Virus record (IMG/VR): IMGVR_UViG_3300034152_000329
Span: 1 to 30,824 of that record
Source of the DNA: a virus
Length of the DNA: 30,824 nucleotides
Direction: 5' to 3' (one strand)
The notes below the pieces were generated by a model. It did no database searches and was not told where the DNA came from. It saw only the letters and a list, made by a program, of their open reading frames with translations. Shown here piece by piece: positions 1-6,310 of this stretch. Every line of letters begins with the position of its first letter. The stretch's first letter is position 1. A program made the position numbers and the translations under genes.

Positions 1-543
1 CGAGACGAACGCCCGGAGCTCCGTCGCCGCCTGCTCGTCGATCGGCTCCTCGAGGTTCCCGAGCTCCGGGTACGGAGCGACCTCCAGGAGGAGCTCCCCG
101 CAGAGGTCCAGGAGCGCTTTGTCGCAGCCCAAGTCGCCGTACGTGAGCTGAAGGTGCTCCACCGGCGTACGACGCCAGATCCGGCAGAACTGCATGGCGA
201 TCGACGTCGAGGTCGGTACCGAGCCGACGGCGTCCCGGAGATCCGTCCCCGTAAACGAGACGAAGAAGGTCAGCGGGCCGTCCTGGTCCGTGTCCTGGGC
301 TCGGTCCTCGAACTTGAAGTCCATGATGGTAGCGTTCTCGAGCGCCCCCCAGAATAGCTCGAGGGGGCTGTCCGGCCACTGCGGCCACGCGACAACCCCC
401 TCGAACGGGTTGCTGTACTGCACGATCACTCGGTCCTCGACGACGAGCCGATCCTCCCGGCTCCTCCCCTCCCGGACGAGGAGGCGGAGGAGCTCGGGAA
501 CGGCCTCGGTGAGGTTCCGAACTTGCAGCACTATGGGGTTCAC
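1..543 (-). CDS. Partial protein, possibly thymidylate-synthase-like
   Basis: This open frame runs off the left edge; 181 codons are visible and the C-terminus is missing. The GTG start at 543 overlaps the TGA of the preceding lipoprotein gene in a GTGA junction, which indicates translational coupling. The first 30 residues (VRNLTEAVPELLRLL..EGRSRED) and the stretch around residues 45-70 (NPFEGVVAWPQWPDSPLELFWGALEN) recall the N-terminal layout of phage thymidylate-synthase-like proteins, where a similar start is followed by a proline-rich segment and an FxxLxEALW-type helix. The part around residues 125-150 (hydrophobic, then LQLTYGDLGCDKALLDL) could match the region that follows the catalytic loop. 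I see no clear catalytic Cys motif. The family call is recalled similarity only and is weak; that the gene is coding is much surer. Confidence 0.6.
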   Translation of the reverse strand, partial: MNPIVLQVRNLTEAVPELLRLLVREGRSREDRLVVEDRVIVQYSNPFEGVVAWPQWPDSPLELFWGALENATIMDFKFEDRAQDTDQDGPLTFFVSFTGTDLRDAVGSVPTSTSIAMQFCRIWRRTPVEHLQLTYGDLGCDKALLDLCGELLLEVAPYPELGNLEEPIDEQAATELRAFVS

Positions 544-821
544 TTCGCCGGCACCTTCCCCACTCGTACCCGCTGTATCTTACGGACGAGCAGATAGCCG
601 GCGCCGATCAGGCCGAGGATACCGGCCCCGATCTCCCCCCAGGGCGCGAGCCCCAGACCTTTACCGGTGTCCCGGATCGTGTCACCGACCTCGTTCGCCG
701 GTGAGACGCCCGTCACGGGGTCTGGGGCGAAGAACTCGTCGAGCTGGGCGCAGCCAGCCACGAGCAGGATCAGGCCCAGAACGGCGAAGAAGCAGATCGT
801 CGCAACGTCACGCTTACGCAT
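540..821 (-). CDS. Small putative lipoprotein / membrane protein
   Basis: This 93-residue protein starts with a basic tip (MRKRD), then a hydrophobic stretch ending in a lipobox-like LVAGC at residues 20-24. That predicts a type II signal peptide with Cys24 as the lipidated residue. A second hydrophobic segment around residues 63-80 (GEIGAGILGLIGAGYLLV) is followed by a basic tail (RKIQRVRVGK), giving two membrane contacts. An AGGAGG site lies 8 bases before the ATG. The position at the end of a replication cluster does not define a role. It could belong to lysis (spanin- or holin-like) or to the host envelope, for instance superinfection exclusion. No gene family was recognised, so the function stays open. 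Confidence 0.75.
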   Translation of the reverse strand: MRKRDVATICFFAVLGLILLVAGCAQLDEFFAPDPVTGVSPANEVGDTIRDTGKGLGLAPWGEIGAGILGLIGAGYLLVRKIQRVRVGKVPAK

Positions 822-840
822 CGTCGTGTCCTCCTTCTGT

Positions 841-1296
841 TTAAGGAATTCGTCTCCAAACTTTACCCGACCAGATACGAGAAATAGCGGAATGAGTTAC
901 TCCGTACTCTCTCGCTAAAACAGTCACCTTCTCTCCAGTCTTAAGTCTCCGCTTGATCTCAACCACTTGACGTCGCGATAGCTTCCCGTACTGCCCTTCT
1001 CTCCCGCGCCGCCACATGTCTCTCGCGTTGTCTCGTTGACTCCCAGATAATAGATGGCTCGGATTCACGCAACGCGGATTATCGCAGGTATGTCGAATCT
1101 TTGTCTCGGCTGACAGCTTAGAGATTCCGTTCGCAAGACAGTACGCATATCTATGAGCATACACTATGCGGCGCGGGTTCGATAGTCTAAAAACTCCGTA
1201 TTCTCCTCCCCTACCACCAGCTAGAGCTCCTAACCATGGCCAGCACTCATTAGTATTAGCTTCGACATAGAATCGTCTAAACCTATCTTCGCACAT
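841..1296 (-). CDS. HNH homing-type endonuclease with C-terminal HTH
   Basis: The protein (151 residues from ATG 1296) belongs to the phage HNH_3 type. An N-terminal segment with CWPWLGA and HRYAYCLANG is followed by the HNH core RHTCDNPRCVNPSHL. The C-terminus has a helix-turn-helix (LSRRQVVEIKRRL, then VLAREYGVTHSAISRIWSG) that probably supplies DNA specificity. ATG 1296 was chosen because GGAGG lies 7 bases ahead; an in-frame TTG at 1302 would sit almost on top of that site. The gene overlaps the 3' end of the upstream helicase gene by 14 bases. Its codons are AT-rich compared with all neighbours (many AGA, AAT, ATA, TCT), a sign of recent acquisition. Free-standing HNH genes of this kind usually act as selfish mobile genes that cut related phage genomes lacking them. 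Confidence 0.9.
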   Translation of the reverse strand: MCEDRFRRFYVEANTNECWPWLGALAGGRGGEYGVFRLSNPRRIVYAHRYAYCLANGISKLSAETKIRHTCDNPRCVNPSHLLSGSQRDNARDMWRRGREGQYGKLSRRQVVEIKRRLKTGEKVTVLAREYGVTHSAISRIWSGKVWRRIP

Positions 1297-2473
1297 AGAC
1301 AAGCCTCCGCGACGCCCGAGTCAACGCTGTGTATCTCCATCGCCACTGATTTTCTCTAAAGCATTCCCCCTCGTCCACTACCACCACCCCGTCCCACTGG
1401 CTCCCCTGGGCCTTATGGCACGTCAGAGCGTAGGCGTAGTCAAACTCCTCCGCCTCCGTTCGCTGGAACCACGGGAGGTCCTCGTCGAGGAAGTGACAGG
1501 TATGAACGTCGATAGCGAGCCGCGAGCCGCCCTCTACGTCCTCCTCGAGGAGCAGAGGTATGAAACCGTCGTCCGGGTCCCCGGCGCGCTCTACGACGCT
1601 CCAGATCGCCCCGTTCGCCAGCCCGAGGTCGTGGTTGTTGCGGAGGCAGACCAGGCGGTCCCCGGAGACCGGGAGCGGGTCTGTATAGCCCAGGCGCTCG
1701 CGGCGCCGGACGTTCGCGCGCTTCCGCGTGACGTTCTTCCCTACGATGATCTGCTCCCCCTCAGAGAGCTCCCGTACCGGGTCGAACTCGTCCCGGCGGA
1801 TCACCCGCGTCGCGCCGTACTCCCCGAACGGCGGGAGCTGCCGCCCCCGGGCCAGGGAGGCGAGGCGGATGATCGGGTCGTCCCGCGCCTGCCGGTGAAT
1901 CTCCGTCAGCATCACGTCCGGGTCGGCGGCCGTCAGGAACGCCGCGCCCCTCACCGGCGGGAGCTGAGCCGGATCGCCCAGGACGAGGATCGGGACCTCG
2001 AAGCTGAGGAGGTCCCGCCCCATGCGCTCGTCGACCATGCTGACCTCGTCCACGACGAGGAGGTCCGCCTCTCTGAGCTTGCTATCTGGGTTGAGCTCGA
2101 ACCGCGGCTGCCGCGCCTTCTCGAGCTCGCGTTCTTTCAGCTTGACGGCGACCTCGTCCGGCGGGTCCTCCTTACGGAGGGCGTCGAGCTCGGCCGCGAC
2201 GGTCACGAGGTCCGAGGCGTCGCCGTCCCGGACCTTGTATATAAGGCTGTGGATCGTCTCCGCCTCCGGGCAGCCCATGTTGCGGAGAACCGCGGCTGCT
2301 TTCCCGGTATAGGCTGCGAAGAATACCCGGCCGGCGTCCTCCGCGAGGTGGCGCGCGAGCGTCGACTTACCTGTTCCTGCGAATCCGAATAGCCGGAAGA
2401 TCGAGCTGTCACCGTTCCTCAGCCAGCGCGAGACGCGCCGGAGGGCCTTCTGCTGCTGCGCGCTCCAGTCCAT
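1283..2473 (-). CDS. RecD/Dda-like ATP-dependent DNA helicase
   Basis: This is a superfamily 1B helicase of about 396 residues. Visible motifs are Walker A GFAGTGKST (about residue 30), Walker B with DEVSMVD (about 145), motif III GDPAQLPPV (about 170), a UvrD_C_2-like segment with LTCHKAQGSQWD (about 350) and motif VI YTALTRASRRL at the very end. The family unwinds DNA 5' to 3' during phage replication or recombination. ATG 2473 is preferred because it overlaps the TAA of the preceding gene (TAATG). An upstream in-frame start at 2563 would add only a low-complexity Gly/Pro-rich stretch that shadows that gene. The last 20 or so codons switch to AT-rich usage where the HNH gene begins, as if this end was replaced together with it. 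The length fits compact phage Dda/RecD-like proteins. Confidence 0.92.
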   Translation of the reverse strand: MDWSAQQQKALRRVSRWLRNGDSSIFRLFGFAGTGKSTLARHLAEDAGRVFFAAYTGKAAAVLRNMGCPEAETIHSLIYKVRDGDASDLVTVAAELDALRKEDPPDEVAVKLKERELEKARQPRFELNPDSKLREADLLVVDEVSMVDERMGRDLLSFEVPILVLGDPAQLPPVRGAAFLTAADPDVMLTEIHRQARDDPIIRLASLARGRQLPPFGEYGATRVIRRDEFDPVRELSEGEQIIVGKNVTRKRANVRRRERLGYTDPLPVSGDRLVCLRNNHDLGLANGAIWSVVERAGDPDDGFIPLLLEEDVEGGSRLAIDVHTCHFLDEDLPWFQRTEAEEFDYAYALTCHKAQGSQWDGVVVVDEGECFRENQWRWRYTALTRASRRLVYVRR

Positions 2474-2697
2474 TACGTTCCGCTCAGTATCTCTTGGTCC
2501 AGGAGCTCCCGGACTACCCGGTTGAGCTCGTTCCGGTGACACTCCGCCCGCCATCCCATCCAATTCTCACCGTTGTGGCAGTGGAGGCGGACCTTCACGC
2601 GGTAGTCCGGGAGGATCTTGATCTCGAGCCCGTGCTGCGGGTGCCGCGCGAGGAACCCATTGACGAGCTGCATGGTTCCTGATTCGAGGTAGATCAC
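2473..2697 (-). CDS. Small conserved-looking hypothetical protein
   Basis: A 74-residue protein translated from GTG 2697, with AAAGGA about 8 bases upstream. An alternative ATG lies at 2673. It is rich in His, Trp, Cys and Asn (HPQHGLEIKILPDYRVKVRLHCHNGENWMGW) and has no hydrophobic segment. The centre reads as a short beta-sheet (LEIKILPDY-RVKVRLHCH) followed by a helix (NELNRVVRELLDQEIL). Its stop overlaps the start of the helicase gene, so the two are translated together and may cooperate. No family was recognised. Confidence 0.7.
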   Translation of the reverse strand: MIYLESGTMQLVNGFLARHPQHGLEIKILPDYRVKVRLHCHNGENWMGWRAECHRNELNRVVRELLDQEILSGT

Positions 2698-2726
2698 GTC
2701 GGAGTCCTTTCTCAGTTAAGAGGTGC

Positions 2727-2755
2727 CGGAGGGGAGGTTGGGGGCCTCCCCTCCG
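2727..2755 (-). terminator. Strong hairpin after the SSB-like gene (attenuator/terminator candidate)
   Basis: The inverted repeat CGGAGGGGAGG / CCTCCCCTCCG pairs over 11 perfect base pairs with a 7-base loop. It lies 38 bases downstream of the SSB-like stop and before the 74-residue gene. On the minus strand it is followed by GGCACCTCTTAAC, which is only weakly U-rich, so termination would be partial. It probably lowers helicase expression relative to the SSB-like protein, or protects the 3' end of the upstream message. Confidence 0.55.
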
Positions 2756-2792
2756 ACGAATCGTGAAGCAAGGAGTCTTGGTGGTCTCTCGC

Positions 2793-3635
2793 TCAGAACT
2801 CGACGTCGTCTTCGACGGCCTCGCCGCCGCCCTCACGCTCCTCCTCGGCTATCTTGGCCTTCCCGCTCAGGGCGAGCTTGCGGAGCTCCGCCGCGGCGAG
2901 CGCGCGCGGGTCCTCCGGGTCGAGGACGAGGGACGTGCGGATCGACCCGCCGGCGGGCTCGATCGTCATGTTGAAGAAGTTGTACCCGTGCTTCTTCTCG
3001 CCGCGGGTCCCGACCTTGATCAGGTGGTTGCTCAGGTCCGTCCGGCGCTTCTTGCCGTCGTCTCCGAGCACGGTGAACATGCTGGCCTTCTTCCGCCAGC
3101 GGTTGTAGGGGCCGTACTTCGTGCTCGTGATCGAGATTACGATCGGCTCCCAGTTGCCGTCCTCGTGGAGGATCAGCGCCCAGAGGTACGTGGTCTGGAC
3201 GATGTCGTTCCCGTTCTCCGGGTGCGTCAGCTTCCCGAAGTCCTTCTCCTGCCGGAGGCCGAGAATGAACGGGTCCTTCGGATCGTACTTCGCGACCGGA
3301 ACGCCGGCGCCTTCGACGGGCGGGCCGTCTGGCTTGCGCGGGATCCACTCGACGTAGCACATAGTCTCGAGGACGGGCAGGATCGTGAGCTCGCTCCCGT
3401 ACACCTCCTCGGAGACCGTGTTGAGATACAGACCCGGCTTCGCGCCGTCGACCTGGCACTCCGGGTCCATGATCTGCTTTGACTGCCCTTGGAGCAGCGC
3501 GAGGAACGGAACCGACATCTCCTTGTCGGCGTCCGGATCGAACCCTCCGTGCTCTCTGCCCTCGAGGTAGGACGCCGGAACGACCGACGCCTCCTCCCGC
3601 TTCGCGACTGCCTTCGTAGACTTCTGATTCGACAT
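2793..3635 (-). CDS. Putative single-stranded DNA-binding protein with acidic C-tail
   Basis: This is a 280-residue soluble protein with an AGGAGG site 6 bases before the ATG. The body (about residues 40-230) is beta-rich with many aromatic and basic residues (LPVLETMCYVEWIPRK; KYGPYNRWRKK; KHGYNFFNM). A Lys/Glu-rich linker then leads to an acidic tail ending GGGEAVEDDVEF. An acidic tail with a final aromatic residue is characteristic of phage and bacterial SSB proteins (T7 gp2.5, E. coli SSB), where it recruits partner enzymes. Its place between a coiled-coil protein and a helicase in the replication module supports the call. I cannot confirm an OB fold by eye. A recombination or annealing protein is an alternative. 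Confidence 0.65.
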   Translation of the reverse strand: MSNQKSTKAVAKREEASVVPASYLEGREHGGFDPDADKEMSVPFLALLQGQSKQIMDPECQVDGAKPGLYLNTVSEEVYGSELTILPVLETMCYVEWIPRKPDGPPVEGAGVPVAKYDPKDPFILGLRQEKDFGKLTHPENGNDIVQTTYLWALILHEDGNWEPIVISITSTKYGPYNRWRKKASMFTVLGDDGKKRRTDLSNHLIKVGTRGEKKHGYNFFNMTIEPAGGSIRTSLVLDPEDPRALAAAELRKLALSGKAKIAEEEREGGGEAVEDDVEF

Positions 3636-3657
3636 TCAGTACCTCCTGTAGAGAGAA

Positions 3658-4206
3658 TCAGACGACTTTAGCCTTCCTGGTAATCTCGAACGTCACGACG
3701 TCGGGGAGGTTCTCCCCGGCCTCGAGGCGTCGGCGAACCCAGGCTTTCAATGTGCCTTTGTGTACGGTCTCCTTCGACTCGACCATGGGGTACTCCGGGC
3801 GGAGCTTCTTCTCGAGCTCCAGCGCCTTCTCGCTCTGGTCCCGGTTGAACGCCAGGCTGAGCTCGCGCTTCACCATACCGGCCTCCCCGTTCGCGTCGAG
3901 CCACTTGATCAGCGCCGGCATGTTCGCCTTCGAGCAGTCCCCGTGGACCTCCTCCTTCACCATGATAGAGAACCCGTGCCGCGTCGGGATCTTCAGCCCC
4001 TCCGCCGGGATCGGTATCCCGAGCTCGACGACGAGCTCGGGGATGGTCTTCGTTGACATGACCTTCGCGCGGCGCTCCGCCGCGGCGAGCTGCTCCTTCT
4101 GGGCCTCGACCGCCTTCTCGAGCTCGACGAGCTCACTGGCGAGCTCCGCCAGTCGTTCCAGGCCGTCCTGCTCTGCGGGTTGGGTGCTGAATCCGTCGCT
4201 GCTCAT
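3658..4206 (-). CDS. Coiled-coil replication-module protein of unknown function
   Basis: This 182-residue protein starts with a long charged helix (about residues 12-50, LERLAELASELVELEKAVEAQKEQ), a probable coiled coil for oligomerisation. An alpha/beta domain follows with IPELVVELGIPIPAEGLKI, FSIMVKEEVHGDCSK and a C-terminal LKAWVRRRLEAGENLPD. Phages often carry proteins of this layout beside their SSB-like gene, but no activity is known to me. It is the first gene after a good sigma70-type promoter and has an AGGAGG ribosome-binding site, so it should be well expressed together with the SSB-like gene 22 bases downstream. Confidence 0.8.
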   Translation of the reverse strand: MSSDGFSTQPAEQDGLERLAELASELVELEKAVEAQKEQLAAAERRAKVMSTKTIPELVVELGIPIPAEGLKIPTRHGFSIMVKEEVHGDCSKANMPALIKWLDANGEAGMVKRELSLAFNRDQSEKALELEKKLRPEYPMVESKETVHKGTLKAWVRRRLEAGENLPDVVTFEITRKAKVV

Positions 4207-4242
4207 GGGTTCCTCCTTGCTCTTGGCTTCTCGATTGAAACC

Positions 4243-4271
4243 ATTTTATCACCGTCGGGCCGTTCTGTAAA
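4243..4271 (-). promoter_or_regulatory. Sigma70-type promoter
   Basis: On the minus strand a -35 element TTTACA (4271-4266) and a -10 element TAAAAT (4248-4243) are separated by exactly 17 bases. Each differs from the consensus at one position. The predicted start near 4236 gives a leader of about 30 bases to the ATG at 4206. It lies between the tRNA-like gene and the coiled-coil gene and would drive the coiled-coil, SSB-like and downstream helicase genes. Confidence 0.7.
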
Positions 4272-4313
4272 CAAAATTCTCGGACCGTAACTGTTTTTCA
4301 AGAGATCCGTGGG

Positions 4314-4385
4314 GGCGACCGCGGAGAATCGAACTCCGACCTCCGGGGCCACATCCCGGCGTCCTACCTTTGAGACCACGGCCGC
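4314..4385 (-). tRNA. tRNA-His (GUG anticodon), atypical 5' end
   Basis: A complete cloverleaf can be drawn on the minus strand. The acceptor stem is GCGGCCG/CGGTCGC with one G-U pair. The D stem is GTCT/GGAC with loop CAAAGGTA. The anticodon stem is CCGGG/CCCGG with loop ATGTGGC, which has U33 and anticodon GTG. The variable loop is AGGT, and the T arm is CGGAG-TTCGATT-CTCCG. The discriminator is C73, as usual for bacterial tRNA-His. However, base -1 is C, so the G-1:C73 pair that histidyl-tRNA synthetase recognises is not encoded, and position 14 is C rather than A. The bases after C73 are CCCA rather than an exact CCA. The gene begins 4 bases after the SNF2 stop and would be cut from that transcript. 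Confidence 0.75.
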
Positions 4386-4389
4386 GCCC

Positions 4390-5862
4390 TCAGATCCACT
4401 CCCGCGGGTCGTCGCCGACGAGCATGTCGGCGATCTCCTTCTTGTCCCGGAGGCACGGGATTATCTTGTCGTCGTCGACGGTCCCCGTCGCGACCACGTC
4501 TCCGATTATAACATGCCCGGTCTGCCCCGCGCGGTGCGCCCGGTCCTCGCTCTGGAGCCGGTGCGTGAGGTTGAACGAGTTGCTGTAATACTGGACCTTC
4601 CGCGCGCACTGGAGGTTCAGCCCGGTGCCGGCGCAGGCCGGGTTCCCGACGAAGAACTGGACGTCGCCGTCCCAGAACCGCTTCTTCGCCTCGAGCCGCG
4701 CCGCGTCCCCCGTCTGGCCGTCGTACCGCACGGCCTTCTTCCCGAGGATCTCGCAGAGCGCCGTCACGTCGTGCTGGAACCGCGCGTACACGATCGCCTG
4801 CTCATCCTCCGCCTCGAACCAGCTTCGCATAACGTCGAGTCGCGGGTTCTTGTCGAAGACGTGAGGGTTCGGCGCCTCGTGTCCGTCGTCCGTCGGGACG
4901 TACCCGCAGACGACCTGCTGGAGCCGGAGGAGCAGCGTGAGCTTGTGCTGTACCGTGACCTCCGCCCCGCTCTCGAGCTCGGCGCGGTAGTCGTGCAGCA
5001 GCGCCTCGTACGCCCGCCGCTGCTCCCGCGTGAGGTCGTAGTGTAGCTTCGTGAAGACCTTCGGCGGGAGGTCCGGGAGCGCGGTCTCCTTCGGGATCCG
5101 GGAGGCCGAGGCGGCGAGGATCGCCTTCAAGCGGTCGAGGTTCCGGTACGTCACGAGCTTCGGGAACCGGCGCCCCTCCCGGGTCTCGCACTGGATCCAG
5201 ACCGCGAAGAACGTCTTGAACGCCTGGAAGGAGTTCAGGCCGTGAGGCTTCCAAAAGTTGCGGTCAATGAACTTCATCTGCTGGTACACGTCGAACGGCT
5301 TGTTCGCCACCGGGGTCCCGGTCAAGATCCGGCGGTACGGGGCGAGGGACCCGCTCGCGATCACGAGCTTCGATCGGTGGGCTCCCGGGCTCTTCACCAG
5401 GTGGCTCTCGTCGAGCACGTACAGGCAGCGCCGGCGGGTCAGGAACTTCTTCGACGTCTCCTTCCCCTTCTCCGGTTGGGTCTTCTTCCGGCGGGTCGTG
5501 ACGAAGGAGTCGTAGCTCATGGTGAGGATCGAGAGCCCCGGGAACGCGAGCAGGGCCTCGATCTCCCGGGACTGCCACTTCGTCCCAGCGGAGGCGCCCC
5601 GGTACGCGAGCGCCTTGTACCGGACGCCCGGAGGGAGGTGCTTCGGGATCTCGTCGTATACCCAGCCCTGGTGAACCCCGTTGGGCGCCAGGACGAACAG
5701 GGCGTCGATCTCTCCGCGAGTGTAGAGCTCGCCTACCAGGTCCAAGACGGCGCGGGTCTTTCCGGTCCCGCAGTCCCAGAAGAGCGCCCAGGCGGGCGTA
5801 GAGGCACGCTCTCGGAGCTCCTGCGCCTGGTGCGCGTAGGGAGCCGGTCTGTGATCCTTCAT
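4390..5862 (-). CDS. SNF2-type superfamily 2 helicase/ATPase
   Basis: This 490-residue protein has all main SF2/SNF2 motifs. They are a Q-like N-terminus (PYAHQAQEL), motif I CGTGKT (about residue 31), motif II DESH (about 151), motif III LTGTP (about 180), a second RecA domain with IVYARFQHD, motif V NPACAGTGLNLQ (about 408) and motif VI QSEDRAHRAGQ (about 435). The DESH box and the final HRxGQ motif place it in the SNF2-like group that phages use in replication or recombination. A GAGGAG site lies 6 bases before the ATG. It follows the small SSB-like gene after 49 bases and ends just ahead of the tRNA. The length is typical for single-module phage SNF2 proteins, with no extra nuclease domain. 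Confidence 0.93.
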   Translation of the reverse strand: MKDHRPAPYAHQAQELRERASTPAWALFWDCGTGKTRAVLDLVGELYTRGEIDALFVLAPNGVHQGWVYDEIPKHLPPGVRYKALAYRGASAGTKWQSREIEALLAFPGLSILTMSYDSFVTTRRKKTQPEKGKETSKKFLTRRRCLYVLDESHLVKSPGAHRSKLVIASGSLAPYRRILTGTPVANKPFDVYQQMKFIDRNFWKPHGLNSFQAFKTFFAVWIQCETREGRRFPKLVTYRNLDRLKAILAASASRIPKETALPDLPPKVFTKLHYDLTREQRRAYEALLHDYRAELESGAEVTVQHKLTLLLRLQQVVCGYVPTDDGHEAPNPHVFDKNPRLDVMRSWFEAEDEQAIVYARFQHDVTALCEILGKKAVRYDGQTGDAARLEAKKRFWDGDVQFFVGNPACAGTGLNLQCARKVQYYSNSFNLTHRLQSEDRAHRAGQTGHVIIGDVVATGTVDDDKIIPCLRDKKEIADMLVGDDPREWI

Positions 5863-5898
5863 TTATACTCCTCGCGGGTACAACCGTGTCCAAAATAA

Positions 5899-5911
5899 GT
5901 ACAGAATGTAC
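5899..5911. promoter_or_regulatory. 13-bp palindrome between SSB-like and helicase genes
   Basis: GTACAGAATGTAC is a perfect inverted repeat with 5-bp arms and a 3-bp centre, sitting directly after the stop of the small SSB-like gene and 37 bases before the SNF2 start codon. It could be an operator. It is short enough to occur by chance, and no promoter of quality overlaps it. Confidence 0.25.
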
Positions 5912-6292
5912 TCAGAACGGGATCTCGTCGCCGTTCGCGTCGACGATCTTGTGGGACCCGTCCGGGTTCCGCTGGACGTACTGTGCCGCTGCGGCAGGCC
6001 CGAGCTCCGCCGGCGCCGCGGCGTCCGTACGCCCAGAGGGGGCGCCGCCCGTGCCGTGCGCCTGCGAGGCTCGCGTAATGCACAGGTCTGCAAACGCCTG
6101 CTGGAGGAGGGCCGCCGCGACGAGGAGGTCGTTGTCGAAGAGGAACGGCGAGTCGGTCCACTCCTGCGTCCGCTTGTCCTTGTACCGGCGGTTCAGCTTG
6201 AAGCTGTATCCCTTCTGCCCCTCCGGCCCGTTCTGCTCCCAGGCCGCGAGCTGTACCGCGCCCTTACGAGTCTGGTAGACTGGTCGTGCCAT
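5912..6292 (-). CDS. Small SSB-like protein with SSB-type C-terminal tip
   Basis: This protein has 126 residues. The N-terminal half (residues 1-75) has the pattern GAVQLAAWEQN ... GYSFKLNRRYKDKRTQEW ... DSPFLFDNDLLVAAALLQQAF. That layout is known from short phage and prokaryotic proteins, often unannotated, that look like ssDNA-binding domains. A flexible Ala/Gly/Pro-rich linker (about residues 78-105) leads to a C-terminus ending NGDEIPF, almost the same as the partner-binding tip of bacterial SSB (DDDIPF). It sits directly upstream of the SNF2 helicase, so this tip could recruit that helicase or host enzymes. AGGAG is placed 7 bases before the ATG. Family membership is inferred from pattern, not from a search. 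Confidence 0.65.
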   Translation of the reverse strand: MARPVYQTRKGAVQLAAWEQNGPEGQKGYSFKLNRRYKDKRTQEWTDSPFLFDNDLLVAAALLQQAFADLCITRASQAHGTGGAPSGRTDAAAPAELGPAAAAQYVQRNPDGSHKIVDANGDEIPF

Positions 6293-6310
6293 CGCGCTGC
6301 TCCTGCCGTC

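Noticed and set aside
2474-2563. Extended N-terminus of the RecD/Dda-like helicase
   Set aside because: Pro/Gly-rich stretch overlapping the 74-residue gene; the TAATG start at 2473 is more likely.
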